64,000 bases of DNA from Phenylobacterium sp. (GTDB lineage Bacteria; Pseudomonadota; Alphaproteobacteria; Caulobacterales; Caulobacteraceae). The position numbers and the translations under genes were made by a program. Numbering within the stretch: position 1 is the stretch's first letter; each line of letters begins with the position of its first letter. Under the pieces are notes generated by a model that made no database searches, was not told the origin of the DNA, and saw nothing but the letters and a program-made list of their open reading frames with translations. The DNA is taken from NCBI RefSeq assembly GCF_013822795.1, contig NZ_PNLB01000020.1:38368-102367 (forward strand). Reading direction: 5' to 3'. Of this stretch, positions 24,861 to 33,917 are shown one piece after another.

Positions 24861-25262
24861 TTGTGTAGGGTACGCGTGGCCGTAAGCCCTCCCGGACGGG
24901 CGGCGAAACGGGGATTTCGTGCAACAGTTACGTCTCAACTTGCCGTGACGTCAGTTGCGCGGCCGGGGCGCGGACGGGTCGGCATCGCCCCTGACGCGGA
25001 TCGAACCGTTACGCCTGAAATGTAGTGAAACCTTTGAAATTTAAGGGATCGGCGTTCTTCGGCTTGGCAAATGTAAGCTATATCAGCGGTTTATGAACGC
25101 TGATCACTACCGCGAGCCGTGCGCTCACTGGTTCAAGACAACAGTATGTTGCGATCTTGAAAAATAGTGGCGCTCCCAGCGGGGCCGTTCGAAGATCTTT
25201 CTGCTCATGAGTCAAAAGCCCCCGCACCAGATGGGGGCGGCTCTCGAGGGGGAAGGAAACCA
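24861..25262. other. Intergenic region upstream of receptor 3
   Basis: 402 bases without a gene. A hairpin at 25132-25161 has a 7-base outer stem TTCAAGA/TCTTGAA, an inner 4-base stem CAAC/GTTG and loop AGTAT, with a CGA bulge on one side. It lies about 100 bases before the start codon and could be an operator or a leader RNA structure. The shared leader block TCGAGGGGGAAGGAAA is at 25244-25259. Confidence 0.5.
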
Positions 25263-28200
25263 ATGTTGAAGAGCAGTTATTTCTGCGGCGGCTCGCTATT
25301 GGCCGTCGTCCTGGCAATTTCAGCCAACAGTTCAGCCTATGCCCAGGCCTCGACCGTCGAGGAGGTGGTGGTCACCGGTTCGTTCATCGCCGGTACGCCC
25401 GAGGACGCCGCCCTGCCGGTCGACGTCATCGGCTCCAAGGAGCTTGAGGCCCGCGGTTCGCCCACCATGGTCCAGTTCATCAAGACCATCCCGTCGTCGG
25501 GGGCGGTGATCGGGGAGAACAACCGCTTCGGCTCCGGGTCGGGCGCAGCGACGGTCAACCTGCGCAGCCTGAACTCGGCGGTCACCGGCAGCCGCACCCT
25601 GGTGCTGTTCAATGGCCGTCGCGTCCCTGTCTCGCCGCAGGGCTTGAACGCGGTGGACATCAACCTGCTGCCCACGGCCGCGATCGGCCGGGTCGAGGTG
25701 CTGAAGGACGGCGCGGCCGCGACCTACGGCTCTGACGCCATTGGCGGCGTGGTCAACTTCATCACCCGCACCGACCTGGACGGCTTCGAAGTGACCGGCC
25801 AGTACCAGATGATCGAAGGCTCCGACGGCGACTACGAGGCCTCGCTCGCCTGGGGCAAGAAGTGGGACAACGCCGACGCCCTGATCACCCTGGGCTATCG
25901 CGCGCGGTCCGAGATGCCGATCTTCGAGCGCGACTGGGCAATCCGCACCGGCGTCGACGGCTTCCTGGAAAACCCGCTCGGCGGCTGGGCCGCGACCGGC
26001 AACCCCGGCGGCTACACCTATGCGACCACCACGCCGACCGGTTCGCCGAACACCGGCTTCACCGCGGCCAGCTTCAACGGCGTGCTGCCCGACATCGGCT
26101 GCGCGGCCAACGGCGGCGCCCCCTACAGCCTCACCACCCTGATCGGGACCCGCACGGTCGTCCCCAACAGCGGGGTCTGTAACTTCCAGTACACGACCTT
26201 CGACAACCTGGTGGAGGACGAGCACCACTACCAGGCCTACGGCAAGTTCAACTTCGACATCACCGACACCCTCAGCGCCAACATCGAGGTGCTGTACGCC
26301 ATGCACGAGACCCCGCTGCAAAGCTGGGCGGTGACCGGGCCGAACCAGTTCCCGGCGCCGATCCTGGCTTCCGGCGGTTCGGCCGGCGGCGGCGTCTCGC
26401 CGATCCCGGCGACCGGCACCGGCGAGCAGTCGAACTTCTACATCCCCAACACCAACCCCGGCCTGCTGGCCCTGGTCTCGCAGATCAACGCGGCCAACTG
26501 CACGGGCACGGTGCTTCCCTACGGCGTCGACGCCGCCAGTTGCGCGGCGGGCCTAGCCCTGGCGCGGGCGGGCGTGGCCAGCGCCCTGGCCAACGGCGTG
26601 GCGACCAGCCAGAGCGTCTGGCGCCCGATCGGCTTCGGCGGCAACCCGTATACCGACGACCGGCACGCTCACTATTCCTACAAGGTGGATACGGCCCGGG
26701 TGGCGGGGGGCTTCAAGGGCAAGATCTTCAACGACATCGGCTTCGACGTCGCCCTGACCTGGCAGAAGCAGGACTACAACTACAACCTCGAGGACCTGTC
26801 GGTTAACCGGCTGCAGATGGCCCTGCGCGGCTTCGGCAGCCGCGACGGCAACGCCGACCAGTGTACGGCCGCGGAGACCAACAACTTCACCACCAACGCC
26901 GGCAACGCTGCGCTCGGCTGCTTCTTCTTCAACCCGTTCACCAACGCCTTCGACCAGAGCCTGGCGCAGGTCGGCGCCAACCCGTTCTACGTGGCCAACA
27001 GCACCATTCCGGGCTTCAACGACGCGGCGGCCAACCGCAGCGCCGTCGTGCAGTGGATGGACGAAAAGCAGCGCAACGAGATCTCGTCGGAGCTGTTCGT
27101 GGCCGACGTGGTCTTCAACGGCGAACTGCCCTGGGACGTCGGCGGCGGCAACATCGCCTGGGCGGCCGGCGCGCAGTACCGCTACGACCGCACGATCCAG
27201 GACCCGGACGTCTACTACGACGCCAACGCCACGCCTTGCGTGGATAGCCCGCCCTACGGCGACGGCTCGCCGTTCTGCCCGACCACGGCGAACGGTCCGT
27301 TCCTGTTCAACGCCAACCTGCGGCCTTACGATGTGAACCGGAAGATCAGCTCGGTGTTCGCCGAGACCCTGATCCCGATCGCCGATGGCCTCGAGCTGAC
27401 GCTGGCCGGGCGCTACGAGACCTACGAGAGCCAGGGCGACACCTTCAACCCGAAGGCCTCGGTCCGCTGGCAGGCGCTGGATTGGCTGGCGCTCCGCGGT
27501 TCGGTGGGCACCACCTACCGCGCGCCGGCGGCGACCCTGACCACCACCAACTTCGCGCGTAACCTGACCAACGCGAACGGCACCTACCGGGCCAACGACC
27601 TCTACGGCAACCCGGACCTCGAACCGGAAACCGCCTTCACCTACAACATCGGCGGCGTGGTCGAGTTCTCGAACTTCCGCGCGACCATCGACTACTGGGA
27701 CTTCGACTTCGAGGATCCGCTCACCTCGGAAGCCACCGCCGACCTGCTGAACGTGATGTTCCCGGGCGGCTCGGCGACCGGCAACTGCGGCAACGCGGCC
27801 TACGCCGCCGTCCAGGCACGGTTCACCTTCACCGGCGGCAACTGCGGTCGGGCCAACATCCTCTCGTACCGCACCCAGTACATCAACGGCGGCGGCGTGA
27901 AGACGTCGGGCGTCGACTTCCAGGCCAACCTCGACGTCGGGGAGCTGTTCAACGGCGCCCTCAGCGCCGGGTTCGACGGCACCTACCTGATCAAGTTCGA
28001 TGAAGAGCCCTACGACATCGAGGGCTTCCCCTCGAACGCGGCGGGCGTGCAGAAGCGGGCCGGCACCTACCGCGCCTCGCTATTCACCGGCTACAACAGG
28101 CTGCGGGCGAACGCCTTCGTGAACTGGGCCAGCGGCATGCATAACCTCCGCTGGCAGATCCGCCACGTGTCCTCGACCACCCAGGTCGAGACCAACTCGA

Positions 28201-28427
28201 TCGCCCTGGCCGCGGCCCTGCACCAGTCGATCAAGATCGACGAGTACTGGCAGCACGACCTGACCTATCGGGCCGAACTGCCGTGGGACACCACCGCGAC
28301 CCTGACGGTTCAGAACATCTTCGACGAAGAGCCGCCGTTCGCGATCGGCACCCAGTACAACTACGACCCGGGCAGCGGGAACCCGCTGGGCCGCGTCTAC
28401 GCGGTGGCGCTGAAGAAGCGCTTCTGA
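25263..28427 (+). CDS. TonB-dependent receptor, paralogue 3 (1054 aa)
   Basis: Outer-membrane TonB-driven importer. Signal peptide MLKSSYFCGGSLLAVVLAIS ending near AYAQA (about 28), TonB box EEVVVTG (about 33-39), plug with TVNLRSLNSAV, TLVLFNGRRVP and VEVLKDGAAATYGSDAIGG, and a barrel ending YAVALKKRF. Near twin of paralogue 2 with changes concentrated in surface loops (for example about 250-300 and 370-440), as expected for paralogues that have diverged in ligand. ATG at 25263 has AAGGA eight bases upstream; an in-frame extension to 25167 crosses the conserved leader and is rejected. Confidence 0.93.
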   Translation: MLKSSYFCGGSLLAVVLAISANSSAYAQASTVEEVVVTGSFIAGTPEDAALPVDVIGSKELEARGSPTMVQFIKTIPSSGAVIGENNRFGSGSGAATVNLRSLNSAVTGSRTLVLFNGRRVPVSPQGLNAVDINLLPTAAIGRVEVLKDGAAATYGSDAIGGVVNFITRTDLDGFEVTGQYQMIEGSDGDYEASLAWGKKWDNADALITLGYRARSEMPIFERDWAIRTGVDGFLENPLGGWAATGNPGGYTYATTTPTGSPNTGFTAASFNGVLPDIGCAANGGAPYSLTTLIGTRTVVPNSGVCNFQYTTFDNLVEDEHHYQAYGKFNFDITDTLSANIEVLYAMHETPLQSWAVTGPNQFPAPILASGGSAGGGVSPIPATGTGEQSNFYIPNTNPGLLALVSQINAANCTGTVLPYGVDAASCAAGLALARAGVASALANGVATSQSVWRPIGFGGNPYTDDRHAHYSYKVDTARVAGGFKGKIFNDIGFDVALTWQKQDYNYNLEDLSVNRLQMALRGFGSRDGNADQCTAAETNNFTTNAGNAALGCFFFNPFTNAFDQSLAQVGANPFYVANSTIPGFNDAAANRSAVVQWMDEKQRNEISSELFVADVVFNGELPWDVGGGNIAWAAGAQYRYDRTIQDPDVYYDANATPCVDSPPYGDGSPFCPTTANGPFLFNANLRPYDVNRKISSVFAETLIPIADGLELTLAGRYETYESQGDTFNPKASVRWQALDWLALRGSVGTTYRAPAATLTTTNFARNLTNANGTYRANDLYGNPDLEPETAFTYNIGGVVEFSNFRATIDYWDFDFEDPLTSEATADLLNVMFPGGSATGNCGNAAYAAVQARFTFTGGNCGRANILSYRTQYINGGGVKTSGVDFQANLDVGELFNGALSAGFDGTYLIKFDEEPYDIEGFPSNAAGVQKRAGTYRASLFTGYNRLRANAFVNWASGMHNLRWQIRHVSSTTQVETNSIALAAALHQSIKIDEYWQHDLTYRAELPWDTTATLTVQNIFDEEPPFAIGTQYNYDPGSGNPLGRVYAVALKKRF

Positions 28428-28468
28428 TCCGAGCCTCCGGCGTACGCGGCGACGCGTAGGGCCGTACT

Positions 28469-28505
28469 GCGGGCGTCGCCCCCTCGAAGGCGGCGCCCGC
28501 TTTTT
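28469..28505 (+). terminator. Rho-independent terminator of receptor 3
   Basis: Stem GCGGGCGTCGCC (28469-28480) with GGCGGCGCCCGC (28489-28500, one mismatch), loop CCCTCGAA, then TTTTT. Confidence 0.8.
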
Positions 28506-28509
28506 CGTT

Positions 28510-28911
28510 TCAGGGCTTGGACTTCGACGGCAGGGCCGCGGCCTCTTCCGGGGTCAGCTTGGTGACCGTGCGCACCTCGCAGCGCTGCGGCCCGAACGGT
28601 CCCTTGGTGATGACCGTCGCGTCGAAGCCTGAGCAGATTGAATTGCCGCCCCGCGAGACCAGGCCGATCGCGTGGTTCCAGTCGATGTCAGGGCAGCGGG
28701 CGAACAGGTCGAGCCGGTAGACGTCGCGCACGCCGGCCCTGACATAGACGGTGGTTTCGTCGACCGCGTTGAAGCCGTTGGCGCTGTTGGCCCAGAAGCA
28801 GTTGCGGGCCGGACTGGCGGCGGCGACAGCGGCGTCCGAGACGGGCGGAGTGCTGCAGGCGGCCAGGGCGAACGCGCCCGCGGCGCCGACGAAGACCTTG
28901 ATCATGGTCAT
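28510..28911 (-). CDS. DUF6491-like lipoprotein, 133 aa
   Basis: Lipoprotein signal MTMIKVFVGAAGAFALAAC with lipobox Cys19, so it is anchored to the inner or outer membrane facing the periplasm. The mature domain has CFWANSANGFNAVDETTVYVRAG, DVYRLDLFARCPDIDW and ICSGFDATVI, a pattern I associate with DUF6491 (four conserved cysteines); function unknown. Its ATG overlaps the mnmC stop by four bases on the same strand, so it is translationally coupled to mnmC although the two have no obvious link. Confidence 0.8.
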   Translation of the reverse strand: MTMIKVFVGAAGAFALAACSTPPVSDAAVAAASPARNCFWANSANGFNAVDETTVYVRAGVRDVYRLDLFARCPDIDWNHAIGLVSRGGNSICSGFDATVITKGPFGPQRCEVRTVTKLTPEEAAALPSKSKP

Positions 28912-30722
28912 GCTCCTTTGACGATTTCGGAAGCGAGGCTACGACCTTTGCGTGCGGCGCGCCTGTGGAATCGGTCGGGCGCGACCAGCTCGGCCAGCGG
29001 CGCTGGCAGGGGCGAGGGCGCGCCGAGCGCCTGGGCGGCGACATGCTCGGCCAGAAGCGGAGCGAGGCAGAAGCCGCGCGACCCCAGGCCGCCGAGGACG
29101 TAGACGCCCTCCTGGCCTGGCGCGGGACCAGCCAACGGCAAGTGATCGGGCGTGGTGGCCCGCACCGAGGCGCGGCCTTGCAGGCCGGCTGGATCCACAG
29201 ACGCGGCGAGCCGAGGCAGGGCGGCGGCCAGGGCGGCGAGGTTACGGCCGTGATCGTCGTCGCGAACGTCAGTCTCGGTCACGCCGCGGTCGTGGGTGGC
29301 GCCGAACAGCAGGCCGCTGCGGGTGGGGACCGCGTAGCCGCCCCAGGCCGCGGCCTGAGGCGGCGTGACCGCATCGGTCCAGCTCGCCTGACCGCGGACC
29401 GGGGCTATCGGCAGACCGTTCAGCAACGCGCCGATGGCGGGCCCTATCGTCAGGATTACCGCGTCGGCTTCCACAATCGTGCCGCCGGCGGAATCGAGCA
29501 GGGCGACGCCCGCGGGGCCGGGGACGACTTGAGCGACCTCGGCGCGGAGAACCTGCCCGTTCCACGCATCGAGGATGCCGGCTGGCTCCACCACCAGGGC
29601 GGCGGCGAGGTCGAGGGCAGGGGCGGGTGAAGGCTCGCCCAGGCGGACGGTAGCTTCGGCCGTGTCCAGGGGGACCAGGGCGTCCGGCTCGAAAATGTCC
29701 GACGCGGCGATCTTGCCGAAGCGTTCGACGTCGCGGTCGCCGCCGGCGATCTGCAGCACGCTGCGGGCGACGACGGCGCCGGGCAGGGGCTCGTAGAGCC
29801 GGGTGGCGCGGGCGAAGGCCTGGGCAAACAATCGGGCCAGCGGGCCAAGACCGGCGTCGAGCCGGGGCGTCACCAGGGCGGCGGGGTTGCCCGACGCGCC
29901 AGCTCCGGCGCCCTTGGCGTCGAACACCATCGGATCGCAGCCCAGGGCGCGCAGGGCGCGGGCGGCGCTGGCCCCGGCGATCCCAGCGCCGATGATGGCC
30001 ACGCGCGGAAGCGCCCGCGGCTCGGGGGCGCCGGGCAGGCGGGCTTCCAGCCGTTCGCGCTTGCGGCCGAAGCCTGGGCGCTTGTCGACCTCGAAGCCGG
30101 CCGCGGCCAGCCCGCGGCGGACGGCCCCTGCCACGGTGAAGGTGGCGGCGCGGGCGCCGGGCGCCGAGCGGGCGGCGACCAGGGCAAGGATCTCCTCGCG
30201 CCACATGGCCGGGTTCAGCGCCGGGGAGAAGCCGTCGAGGAACCAGGCGTCGGCCTGGCCGGACCACTCGCTGAGCGCGGCTTCGACGTCCATCACCGCC
30301 AGGTCGATGGTCGCGCAGACCTCGGGCAGCTCGATGCGATGGAAGCCGCGGGCGCGGCCGGGCCAGCGGGCGACCAGCAGCGCCGCCAGGTCGGCCAGCT
30401 CGGGCCAACGCGACAGCGCGCGGGCGGCCTCGTCGGCGGTGATCGGATGGGCTTCGACGCTGAAGACGTGCAGGTGGCCGCCTGGCGGGGCGCCGGTCCG
30501 CCAAAGATCGAGCAGGGCCAGGATGTTGAGGCCGGTGCCGAAGCCCAACTCGCCGACCGTGAAGCGGCTGCGTCCGGCCCAGGCCTCCGGCAGGCCGCAA
30601 CCCTGGAGGAACACCGCGCGGGTTTCGGCCAGGCCGTCCTCGGCGGAGAAGTAGACGTCGCCGTACAGGCGCGAACGCGGTTGGCCGTCGTCGGTCCAGG
30701 CGAGGGGGGATTCGTCGGTCAT
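28908..30722 (-). CDS. mnmC: Bifunctional tRNA U34 modification enzyme MnmC
   Basis: Completes the mnm5U wobble modification: the C-terminal FAD domain converts cmnm5U to nm5U and the N-terminal domain methylates it with SAM. The 604 residues show the methyltransferase motif VGELGFGTGLNILALL (about 50-65), WFLDGFSPALNPAMW (about 165-179), then the FAD-binding IIGAGIAGASAARAL (about 236-250) and the C-terminal LGGLGSRGFCLAPLLAEHVAAQ. Both domains look complete. The ATG at 30722 starts MTDESPLAW. Confidence 0.93.
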   Translation of the reverse strand: MTDESPLAWTDDGQPRSRLYGDVYFSAEDGLAETRAVFLQGCGLPEAWAGRSRFTVGELGFGTGLNILALLDLWRTGAPPGGHLHVFSVEAHPITADEAARALSRWPELADLAALLVARWPGRARGFHRIELPEVCATIDLAVMDVEAALSEWSGQADAWFLDGFSPALNPAMWREEILALVAARSAPGARAATFTVAGAVRRGLAAAGFEVDKRPGFGRKRERLEARLPGAPEPRALPRVAIIGAGIAGASAARALRALGCDPMVFDAKGAGAGASGNPAALVTPRLDAGLGPLARLFAQAFARATRLYEPLPGAVVARSVLQIAGGDRDVERFGKIAASDIFEPDALVPLDTAEATVRLGEPSPAPALDLAAALVVEPAGILDAWNGQVLRAEVAQVVPGPAGVALLDSAGGTIVEADAVILTIGPAIGALLNGLPIAPVRGQASWTDAVTPPQAAAWGGYAVPTRSGLLFGATHDRGVTETDVRDDDHGRNLAALAAALPRLAASVDPAGLQGRASVRATTPDHLPLAGPAPGQEGVYVLGGLGSRGFCLAPLLAEHVAAQALGAPSPLPAPLAELVAPDRFHRRAARKGRSLASEIVKGA

Positions 30723-30747
30723 CGCGCCGTTATAACGCGCAAACGAA

Positions 30748-30773
30748 AAGGGCCGCCCTGGAGGGCGGCCCTT
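30748..30773. terminator. Terminator downstream of the Ala-rich lipoprotein gene
   Basis: Stem AAGGGCCGCCC (30748-30758) with GGGCGGCCCTT (30763-30773). Read on the minus strand it is followed by TTCGTTT, so it ends the lipoprotein transcript before mnmC. Confidence 0.8.
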
Positions 30774-30803
30774 CGCTTAAGAACGCTGATGCGTTCGTAA
30801 GAC

Positions 30804-31112
30804 TTACTTCGCGGCCGGAGCGGCAGCGGCGTCGGCAGCCGGAGCGGCCGGAGCAGCAGCGGCGGCAGCGGCGTCAACCGGAGCGGCGGCGGCAGCGGCG
30901 GTCGCGTCGCCAGCGGCCTTCGTGGCGTCGGCAGCGGCGTCAGCGGCGGTCGCGGCGGCGTCGGTCGCGGTGGCGGCGGCGTCGGTCGCGGTTTCGGCGG
31001 TGGCTTCGGCAGCGTCAGCGGCCTTTTCGGCCGGCTTGCCGCAAGCGGCGACGGACAGAGCGGCGACGGCGGCGCCGGCGACGAGCAGCTTGCGAAGGAT
31101 TTCGGTGGTCAT
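30804..31112 (-). CDS. Ala-rich low-complexity lipoprotein, 102 aa
   Basis: Lipobox VAACGKPAEK (Cys24) after a signal peptide beginning MTTEILRKLLVAGAAVAAL. The rest is almost only Ala, Asp, Thr and Pro in repeating ATATDAA / AADAA units, expected to form one long helix followed by a Pro-Ala tail. Such proteins may act as periplasmic spacers or peptidoglycan-associated rods like Lpp; this is inference. It has its own terminator. Confidence 0.75.
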   Translation of the reverse strand: MTTEILRKLLVAGAAVAALSVAACGKPAEKAADAAEATAETATDAAATATDAAATAADAAADATKAAGDATAAAAAAPVDAAAAAAAPAAPAADAAAAPAAK

Positions 31113-31371
31113 GTCCTGGGTCCCCTGGAAACGGAGGTTAGAAGGCGCCCAACGAGGCGCCCCTGACGGGGAACATCGCTGTGCTGCTTCGGAATATGCC
31201 CGGCTTGGCGCTCAGGGCAAGGCTTTAATTCACGCCCTCGTGATCACTTTTGCAACCCTTGCCCCCATACCCCCGAAAACCAAGGGCTTGGAGGGTGTTG
31301 TCGAACCGCGCGTCAATGTGGTTTCGAAGGATGTGACCGGCCCAGATCGGCGGTCGGCGGAGGGTTTTGCG

Positions 31372-32250
31372 ATGGAATCGGCTTTGGCGGAGGCGCCGCG
31401 GGCGCGGTTGATCGACCTGAAGGATCGCGGCGGGTCGATGGCGGCGCTGGATTTCGGCGATTCCGGCCGGCCGGTCGATATCGTTTTCGTCCACGCGAAT
31501 GGCTTCAATGCGCGCACTTACCGCACCATTCTCGCGCCCCTGGCCGAGGGGCTGCGGATCCTGGCTGTGGACCAGCGCGGTCACGGGCGCTCGACCCTGC
31601 CGGCCGAGACCGTGGGGCGGACCTCATGGAACGGCCTGCGCGACGACCTGCTGGCGCTGCTGGCGACTCTCGATCTGCGCGATGTGGTGCTGGCCGGACA
31701 TTCGATGGGCGGCACCGCCTGCGTGCTGGCCCAGGCGCTGGCGGCCGAACGCGTGCGCCGTGTGGTGCTGTTCGACCCGGTGGTGATGCCGGCGGCCGGG
31801 CCGGTGGATCCGTCCCAAGTGAGCAATTCGCCTCTGGTGCAGGGCGCCCTGCGCCGCCGCGCCGTGTTCCCCGACAAGGCTGCGGTGGTCGCGGCCTACA
31901 CCGGTCGCGGCGCGTTCCGCACCTGGCAGGGGGAGATGCTGGCCGACTACGTGGCCGACGGCTTCCGCGAGCGCGACGACGGGCAGGTGGAGCTGTCGTG
32001 CGCCCCCGAGTGGGAGGCGTCGAACTTCGCCTCGCACGCCCATGACACCTGGGGCGCCTTCGAACAGGCCAAGGTTCCGATCCGCATCCTGCGGGCCGAG
32101 GAAGGTTCGACCTGCCGCGAGGACCCCAAGCTCGACGCGCTGGTCGCCGCTGGCCGGATTGCGGTGCAGACGATCCCCGGAACCAGCCACTTCCTGCCGA
32201 TGGAGCGGCCGGACCTGGTGCAGGCGGAACTGCGCGCCGCGGTCCGATAG
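31372..32250 (+). CDS. Alpha/beta hydrolase, 292 aa
   Basis: Cytoplasmic esterase or lipase-like enzyme. Oxyanion-hole motif VFVHANGFNARTYR (about 42-55), nucleophile elbow GHSMGG (Ser near 110), and the catalytic His in IPGTSHFLPMERPDL (about 270). ATG at 31372 begins MESALAEAPRARLIDL; the frame is open for 450 bases upstream but that overlaps the divergent lipoprotein gene. Substrate unknown. Confidence 0.85.
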   Translation: MESALAEAPRARLIDLKDRGGSMAALDFGDSGRPVDIVFVHANGFNARTYRTILAPLAEGLRILAVDQRGHGRSTLPAETVGRTSWNGLRDDLLALLATLDLRDVVLAGHSMGGTACVLAQALAAERVRRVVLFDPVVMPAAGPVDPSQVSNSPLVQGALRRRAVFPDKAAVVAAYTGRGAFRTWQGEMLADYVADGFRERDDGQVELSCAPEWEASNFASHAHDTWGAFEQAKVPIRILRAEEGSTCREDPKLDALVAAGRIAVQTIPGTSHFLPMERPDLVQAELRAAVR

Positions 32251-32269
32251 CCCCAGCCGATCCGCGATC

Positions 32270-33196
32270 CTAGAGCGCCAGGCCGGGGGGCGAGGCGGCG
32301 CGGAAGGCCGCCTGGGCTTCCTCTGAGATGTCGACGACCTTGCGCTGGTCGAGATCGAACGAGACCACGACCGCCTCAGCGCTGGCCCACGGCCGCCCGC
32401 TCTGCGGATCGACCATCCAGTGCATGACCCGCCGCGTGCGCGCATCGCAGCCGGCGAACCCAGAGCGCAGCTCGATCCCATCGCCGGCCTGGGGCCAGTC
32501 CAGGTGCAGCACGCGGTATTCGAGCACCGCGCCGCCGATCCGCGCCTCGGGGTCGCCATCGGCCGGCCCGGGGCGCGGCTCGCCGAACAGCCGCCCGACG
32601 CCGTCCGACACCCGGCCGATGAAGATCTCGGGCCGCATGCGCTCGAACACGTCGCATTCGGCCGGACCGATCACGCCCAGGCCGATCCGCTTGAGACCGA
32701 GTTTGTCGGCGCGCTGCAGCGAGGCGGTGGCCACGACCGGCGACAGGTCGATGCTGCGCGCCGCGGCGAAGGCGGGGACCTCGACGAAGAGGGCGCTGGC
32801 CTGTTCGCGCAGGCGTTGCGGCCAGGGGAATGGCCGCAGGTCGCGGGTGGTGGCATGGTCTACGACCAGCTGGAAGGTCGCGGCCGGCTGGCCGTCCATA
32901 TGGCGGATGACCAGCAGCAGGCGCGCGTCGCATTCGCCTAGCGCGATCACCCCGCCGGTCATGTGCAGCGAGACGCCGGGCTTGGCTTCGCGCAGGAAGC
33001 GGATGTGCTGCTCGCGGACCACCAGCGTCGACTCGCCGTCGCGGGCGAAGGCGCGCGGCATGCCGAGGAGCGCGGCGAGACCGGCCAGTCCCTCCTGGGC
33101 CTTGGCGACCCAGAAGCGGACATTCATGTGCCCCATCTCGTCGCATTCCCAGGTGTTGACGCCGCCGCTCCAGACCTCGACGCCTTGCTCGTTCAC
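32270..33196 (-). CDS. Double-hotdog thioesterase family protein
   Basis: Probably hydrolyses acyl-CoA or acyl-ACP thioesters. The 308 residues hold two hotdog domains: the first with TWECDEMGHMNVRFWVAKA (about 14-32) and the second with LEYRVLHLDWPQAGDGIELRS and HWMVDPQSGRPWASAEAV. The start is GTG at 33196, seven bases after GGGAG; another GTG two codons upstream overlaps that site. It is convergent with the alpha/beta hydrolase gene. Confidence 0.8.
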   Translation of the reverse strand: MNEQGVEVWSGGVNTWECDEMGHMNVRFWVAKAQEGLAGLAALLGMPRAFARDGESTLVVREQHIRFLREAKPGVSLHMTGGVIALGECDARLLLVIRHMDGQPAATFQLVVDHATTRDLRPFPWPQRLREQASALFVEVPAFAAARSIDLSPVVATASLQRADKLGLKRIGLGVIGPAECDVFERMRPEIFIGRVSDGVGRLFGEPRPGPADGDPEARIGGAVLEYRVLHLDWPQAGDGIELRSGFAGCDARTRRVMHWMVDPQSGRPWASAEAVVVSFDLDQRKVVDISEEAQAAFRAASPPGLAL

Positions 33197-33322
33197 TTGC
33201 ACGCTCCCCCGACACTCAAAAAACGGCGCGAACCTTAGGGGGAGAGGCCGCCGCGCGCCAGGAGGCTGGCCCTTGCGGTCGCGAGGCGCTAGGCGAGGCC
33301 TCCAGACTATTGCGAGGCGCAG

Positions 33323-33625
33323 ATGAGCGGCGACGACTTCGTTTTTGACGAGACCACGGGCGAATGGGTCAGCGCCGCCGAAGCGGCCGCCAACGCCAAG
33401 ACGGCCGGCCAGGTCGAGGTTCGCGACTCGGTCGGCAATCTGCTGGCGGACGGCGACAGCGTCACCCTGGTCAAGGACCTGAAGGTCAAGGGCGCGGGCC
33501 AGACCCTGAAACGCGGCACGGTGATCAAGTCGATCCGCCTGACCGGCGACGAGCAGGAGATCGATTGCAGGCACGAGGCCATCAAAGGCCTGGTGCTGCG
33601 CGCCGAGTTCGTCCGCAAGGTCTAG
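33323..33625 (+). CDS. PhnA/YjdM-like protein lacking the zinc ribbon
   Basis: The C-terminal about 70 residues match the YjdM/PhnA domain closely (VRDSVGNLLADGDSVTLVKDL, KVKGAGQTLKRGT, KSIRLTGDEQEIDC, VLRAEFVRKV). The usual N-terminal zinc ribbon with two CxxC pairs is replaced by MSGDDFVFDETTGEWVSAAE with no cysteine. The function of the family is not settled; the link to phosphonate use is positional in E. coli. The stop codon overlaps the stop of the opposite-strand gene within a single CTAG. Confidence 0.88.
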   Translation: MSGDDFVFDETTGEWVSAAEAAANAKTAGQVEVRDSVGNLLADGDSVTLVKDLKVKGAGQTLKRGTVIKSIRLTGDEQEIDCRHEAIKGLVLRAEFVRKV

Positions 33626-33795
33626 TCGTGCTTGCCCTCGGCCGGATCGCCGCCCGAGCCCATGTACCCGCCGGGCGGGGCGTCGGTGTCAAAGCTGCGG
33701 CCTTCGTCGGGGACTTGCGTCTTGGCGCTGGCCTCCTTGGAAGGACGGCGTTCGGGGGGCGCTTGGTCTGGGTGCGGCTCACGGGGGGCGGGCAT
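33622..33795 (-). CDS. Small hydrophilic hypothetical protein, 57 aa
   Basis: Pro/Glu/Gly-rich, probably disordered (MPAPREPHPDQAPPERRP, then GRSFDTDAPPGGYMGSGGD). No signal or membrane segment. It starts 120 bases from the divergent cytochrome b gene and its TAG stop overlaps the PhnA-like stop. The C-terminal DTDAPPGGYMGSGGDP looks like real conserved sequence, but the call stays tentative. Confidence 0.45.
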   Translation of the reverse strand: MPAPREPHPDQAPPERRPSKEASAKTQVPDEGRSFDTDAPPGGYMGSGGDPAEGKHD

Positions 33796-33917
33796 CGGGA
33801 TACTCCAGGGGCTCGATGCAGAAATCGTCGGTCGGGCCGCAAGTTCCGGGCATCCGCCGCGCAGTGGCCCCCGTACTCGCTGCATGGCACAGTCGAGTGG
33901 TCCCGGAGGAAGCTGAA

